A DNA stretch of 7,459 nucleotides, from assembly GCA_021846485.1 (NCBI GenBank), contig JAJZWW010000155.1, positions 1 to 7,459 of the forward strand, given 5' to 3'. The notes beneath the pieces were generated by a model. It saw only the letters and a program-made list of their open reading frames with translations, did not search any database and was not told the origin of the DNA. Of the stretch, positions 5,222 to 7,459 are shown piece by piece. The first letter of the stretch is position 1. Every line of letters begins with the position of its first letter. The DNA comes from Actinomycetes bacterium (GTDB lineage Bacteria; Actinomycetota; Acidimicrobiia; Acidimicrobiales; Palsa-688). A program made the translations under genes and the position numbers.

Positions 5222-5490
5222 CTACTGAGCTGCGCTGAGTCCGCGGGTCTGGGTCGTCCTGTCGGGGTCGATGATCCCGATCCCGCCCGCCGCTGACGCA
5301 GTTCGTCGGGGGCGTCGGCCCAGATTTCGACCTGGTCGACGTCGAGCTGGTCTTCGACGGTGGAGTGGTGCCACGCGACGAAGACGCTGCGGCCTTCGCG
5401 ACGGATGATTGTCCCGGTGTGGGCGCCGCCCCGCATGCGGTCTCGGACCACGGCGCTGACCGCTGGTGCGTTGTCGTTGGTGGTTGTCAT
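5222..5490 (-). CDS. Small hypothetical protein, probable one-base frameshift near its 3' end
   Basis: It begins at ATG 5490 with a good ribosome site (GGGGGTGG upstream). The first 65 residues read naturally and contain a beta-rich stretch (GTIIRREGRSVFVAWHHST, then DQLDVDQVEIW) like a small SH3/KOW-type barrel; the family is not recognised. After about residue 67, in the G/C run near 5280-5290, the open frame turns into low-complexity Ser/Pro/Arg sequence with many A-ending codons (about 10 of 28). The neighbouring frame instead reads GIGIIDPDRTTQTRGLSAAQ with only 3 of 20 A/T-ending codons and stops at TAG 5222-5224, 19 bases before TTG 5202. One lost G would explain this. Restored, the protein has about 89 residues and forms a two-gene unit with the resolvase-like gene. 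Without the correction the frame fuses both genes. Confidence 0.55.
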
Positions 5491-5563
5491 GGCGCCACCC
5501 CCTGCTCGTCGGGTATTACAAGGAGCTACCTCGCCGGACCGGGGATCTCAAGGCCAAGCCCCT

Positions 5564-6127
5564 CTACCGCAGCCCGATCGCCACTAGCGCCCCGAAGCAG
5601 AGCCAGGGTCCGAGGGCGATCAGGCGACCGCGTCTGGCCGGCCTCATGACGTGGACGGCAAGGGCGGCGAGGGCGGCCAGGCCCCAGGCGGCCAGCACGC
5701 CGGTGGCCACCTCCGCCCAGCCCAGCCAGCCGAGGGCGAGCGCCAGCAGGCCGCCGAGCTTGGCATCCCCGAAGCCGAGGCCGTGCTCGAACGCGAGCCC
5801 GAGGACGAGGTAGAAGCCCGCCACCAACGCCATAGCGAGCGCGTCCCGCCCGAGCGGCCACCAGCGCCCCTGCATGCCCGCGGTCAGCGCCAGGAGCGCA
5901 ACGACCACCGGATAGGACGGCAGGATGATCCGGTTGGGGAGGCGGTGGGTGTGCAGGTCGATGATCGAGACGACCACCCCGAGCGGCCCCAGGTACATGA
6001 AGGCGGCCAGCGCGGCGGACCAGCCGATCCGCCAGACGAGGATCGCTTCGACTACCACCAGGACCACGCCGGTGACCACGCGTTGGCGGCCGGCACCGAG
6101 GCCGGCTGCGAGCTCGGCAGAGGTCAC
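5564..6127 (-). CDS. Prepilin peptidase, A24 family, peptidase-only form
   Basis: A 187-residue integral membrane aspartyl protease with about six hydrophobic segments. The two active-site regions are SIIDLHTHRLPN (D57) and GFGDAKLGG (D121, the GxGDxK motif). It lacks the N-terminal methyltransferase and zinc domain of PilD-type enzymes, as usual in actinobacterial Tad/Flp systems. It would cut leader peptides from Flp-type prepilins or pseudopilins at the inner membrane. The GTG start at 6127 overlaps the stop of the BTAD gene by four bases (GTGA), so translation is coupled. The substrate prepilins and the Tad ATPase are not in the window and may lie to the right. Confidence 0.9.
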   Translation of the reverse strand: MTSAELAAGLGAGRQRVVTGVVLVVVEAILVWRIGWSAALAAFMYLGPLGVVVSIIDLHTHRLPNRIILPSYPVVVALLALTAGMQGRWWPLGRDALAMALVAGFYLVLGLAFEHGLGFGDAKLGGLLALALGWLGWAEVATGVLAAWGLAALAALAVHVMRPARRGRLIALGPWLCFGALVAIGLR

Positions 6128-7459
6128 GACGACAGCCGAGCCCGCCGGGCGCGTTCGGTTGGAGACTCCTCGGGGGCGGTGAGGGAGCGGTGGAGGCGCA
6201 CGGTGGCGGGCTCGGGGTCGACGTCGATCTCATCCAGGCGCTCCTGGAGGAGCCGCCAGGTGTGGGCGATGGCGTCGAGACGGCCCCGTTCGGCCTGGAG
6301 GGCCATGAGCCGCCGGTAGGGCTCCTCGGCGTAGCGGTCGACGTCGATGGCCCGGCGCAGGGTGTCCTCCGCGGCGTCAGGGTTGTCGAGGCGGACGTCG
6401 AGATCGGCCAGACGCAGGTGGGCGTCGAGGGCTCGGCGGTGGAGGTCCTGGCGGACGGGCTCCACCCAGGGGTAGTCGGTGCCGGCCAGCAGCTCGCCGC
6501 GGTAGGCGTCGACGGCCCGGCGCAGGGCCGCCCGGGCGACCCGGTCGTCCTCGGCCCGGGCCGCCACCCCGAGGGCATCTTGGAACACCCACAGGTCGCA
6601 GGTGAGTGCAGCGGGGTCGAGGCGGTAGACGTCGCCCGATTGGACCAGCACCTTGGTATCGGGGTCGCCCGCCGGCCCGAGCCGGGTCCGCAGGTTGGTG
6701 GCCGCCTGCCAGAACTGCTTGTGGACCTGGCTGCGCTCGGTGTCGGGCCACAGGGCCTCGACCGCCGCCTCGACGCTCGCCCCTTCGGGCCGCAGGCACA
6801 GCCAGGCCAGTAGCTCCTTGGCCACGCTGCGCAGCCCCTTGGAGACCACCTCGCCGTCGACGGCGATCTCGTAGGGGCCGAACACGGTGACTCTGACCGG
6901 CGCCGTCTCCGGCGGGGTCGGAGGTTCGGGTGGCTCAATCGGCAGGGCGTCGCCGCCCGGCACGTCGCGAGGCGGCGTGGAGGGATCGGCAAGGGTGACC
7001 TCTGCCGACGAGACGGGCGGCCACGCGGTCTCTTCGGGCGCGGTGATGCCGACCGTGGTGTCGTCGTCGGTGCTGTCGGGGCGCTCTTCGGTCTCGGCCA
7101 GGGTGGCAACCACGTCGGCCGCCTCCGTGGCGCTGAGCGCGAACAGCTCCGCGCCGATGAGGCGGGCGGCAAGCTCGTCGGGCACCGCCGTGCTCACCAC
7201 CCGGTCGGCGCCCATCACCAGACGCGCCGGCATCGCGGCGTGCGGGTTACAGGTGAACACGGCGAACCCCAGCCGCGGCCCGGCGGCCACCGTCGCCGCC
7301 CACCGGCCGGCGTCGGTGTCGGCGCCGGGCACCTCGTCGATGACGGCGAGAACCATCGGCACCGGCTCCCACGGGTTGGCCTGGCGGTAGGCGACGACGT
7401 CGGGGACTTCGTCCTCGGTCAACTGGCGGGTGCGGGACACCACCATGCGCTCCAGGGAC
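6124..7459 (-). CDS. BTAD-domain (SARP-like) regulator, N-terminus beyond the right edge
   Basis: The frame is open to the end of the window (SLERM precedes the ATG at 7446), so the 440 residues counted from that Met are probably the C-terminal part of a larger protein. Residues 1-110 resemble the central part of large actinobacterial LysM/BTAD proteins. They are followed by an acidic, Pro/Thr-rich linker at 118-183. Residues 184-278 form an OmpR-type winged helix (VTVFGPYEIAVDG, then WPDTERSQVHKQFWQAATNL). Residues 285-422 form the bacterial transcriptional activator domain with TPR-like repeats (DTLRRAIDVDRYAEEPYRRL). It is likely a DNA-binding activator, perhaps membrane-linked through its missing N-terminus. 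Its overlap with the prepilin peptidase suggests control of, or membership in, a pilus or DNA-transfer operon. Third-position G/C is higher here than in the cyclase operon. Confidence 0.85.
   Translation of the reverse strand, partial: SLERMVVSRTRQLTEDEVPDVVAYRQANPWEPVPMVLAVIDEVPGADTDAGRWAATVAAGPRLGFAVFTCNPHAAMPARLVMGADRVVSTAVPDELAARLIGAELFALSATEAADVVATLAETEERPDSTDDDTTVGITAPEETAWPPVSSAEVTLADPSTPPRDVPGGDALPIEPPEPPTPPETAPVRVTVFGPYEIAVDGEVVSKGLRSVAKELLAWLCLRPEGASVEAAVEALWPDTERSQVHKQFWQAATNLRTRLGPAGDPDTKVLVQSGDVYRLDPAALTCDLWVFQDALGVAARAEDDRVARAALRRAVDAYRGELLAGTDYPWVEPVRQDLHRRALDAHLRLADLDVRLDNPDAAEDTLRRAIDVDRYAEEPYRRLMALQAERGRLDAIAHTWRLLQERLDEIDVDPEPATVRLHRSLTAPEESPTERARRARLSS

Noticed and set aside
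5526..7172. Long open minus-strand frame of 548 codons
   Set aside because: It is rich in Pro, Arg and Ser with no domain, and lies over the prepilin peptidase and BTAD genes, which have clear motifs in another frame. It is a shadow frame of GC-rich coding DNA.
1..7459. CRISPR arrays, rRNA or tRNA genes, insertion sequence ends
   Set aside because: No regularly spaced repeats, no cloverleaf or rRNA signature and no transposase or terminal inverted repeats were seen by eye.

Overview
The window is GC-rich with strong G/C preference at third codon positions and frequent GTG starts, which suggests an actinobacterium. A BTAD-domain (SARP-like) protein next to a short prepilin peptidase fits that group. 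I cannot name the species. Every long reading frame that makes a credible protein can be placed, and no gene-free stretch exceeds about 165 bases.

Layout from left to right. (1) Bases 1-596, plus strand: the 3' part of a uracil-DNA-glycosylase-superfamily-like gene, broken by a one-base frameshift near 118-121. (2) Bases 728-3136, minus strand: a tightly packed four-gene operon, transcribed right to left. It holds a class III nucleotide cyclase with a Cys-rich tail, an unrecognised 48-residue protein, a three-helix membrane protein of the Pycsar effector type (PycTM, DUF5706), and a second class III cyclase. (3) Bases 3137-3299: a divergent regulatory region with an almost perfect 23-bp palindrome. 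(4) Bases 3300-4818, plus strand: an XRE-family helix-turn-helix protein followed by an ImmA/IrrE-type zinc metallopeptidase with a Cys-rich tail. (5) Bases 4819-5490, minus strand: a resolvase-fold protein that lacks the catalytic serine, and upstream of it a small protein whose frame appears shifted so that the two read as one fused frame. (6) Bases 5564-7459, minus strand: a prepilin peptidase overlapping by 4 bases the end of a BTAD protein that runs off the right edge. This last block looks like the tail of a Tad/Flp-pilus-like or mobile-element operon.

The centre looks like an anti-phage island. Pycsar systems pair one pyrimidine cyclase with a membrane or TIR effector that responds to cCMP or cUMP. 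Here one PycTM-like effector sits in an operon with two different cyclases and an extra small protein. The operon diverges from an HTH plus ImmA-like peptidase pair, an arrangement that recalls the CapH/CapP regulators known from CBASS operons. My inference is that the HTH protein represses the operon through the palindrome, and that the peptidase relieves repression on a damage or infection cue. The identity of the parts is well supported by motifs; the way they work together is not tested.
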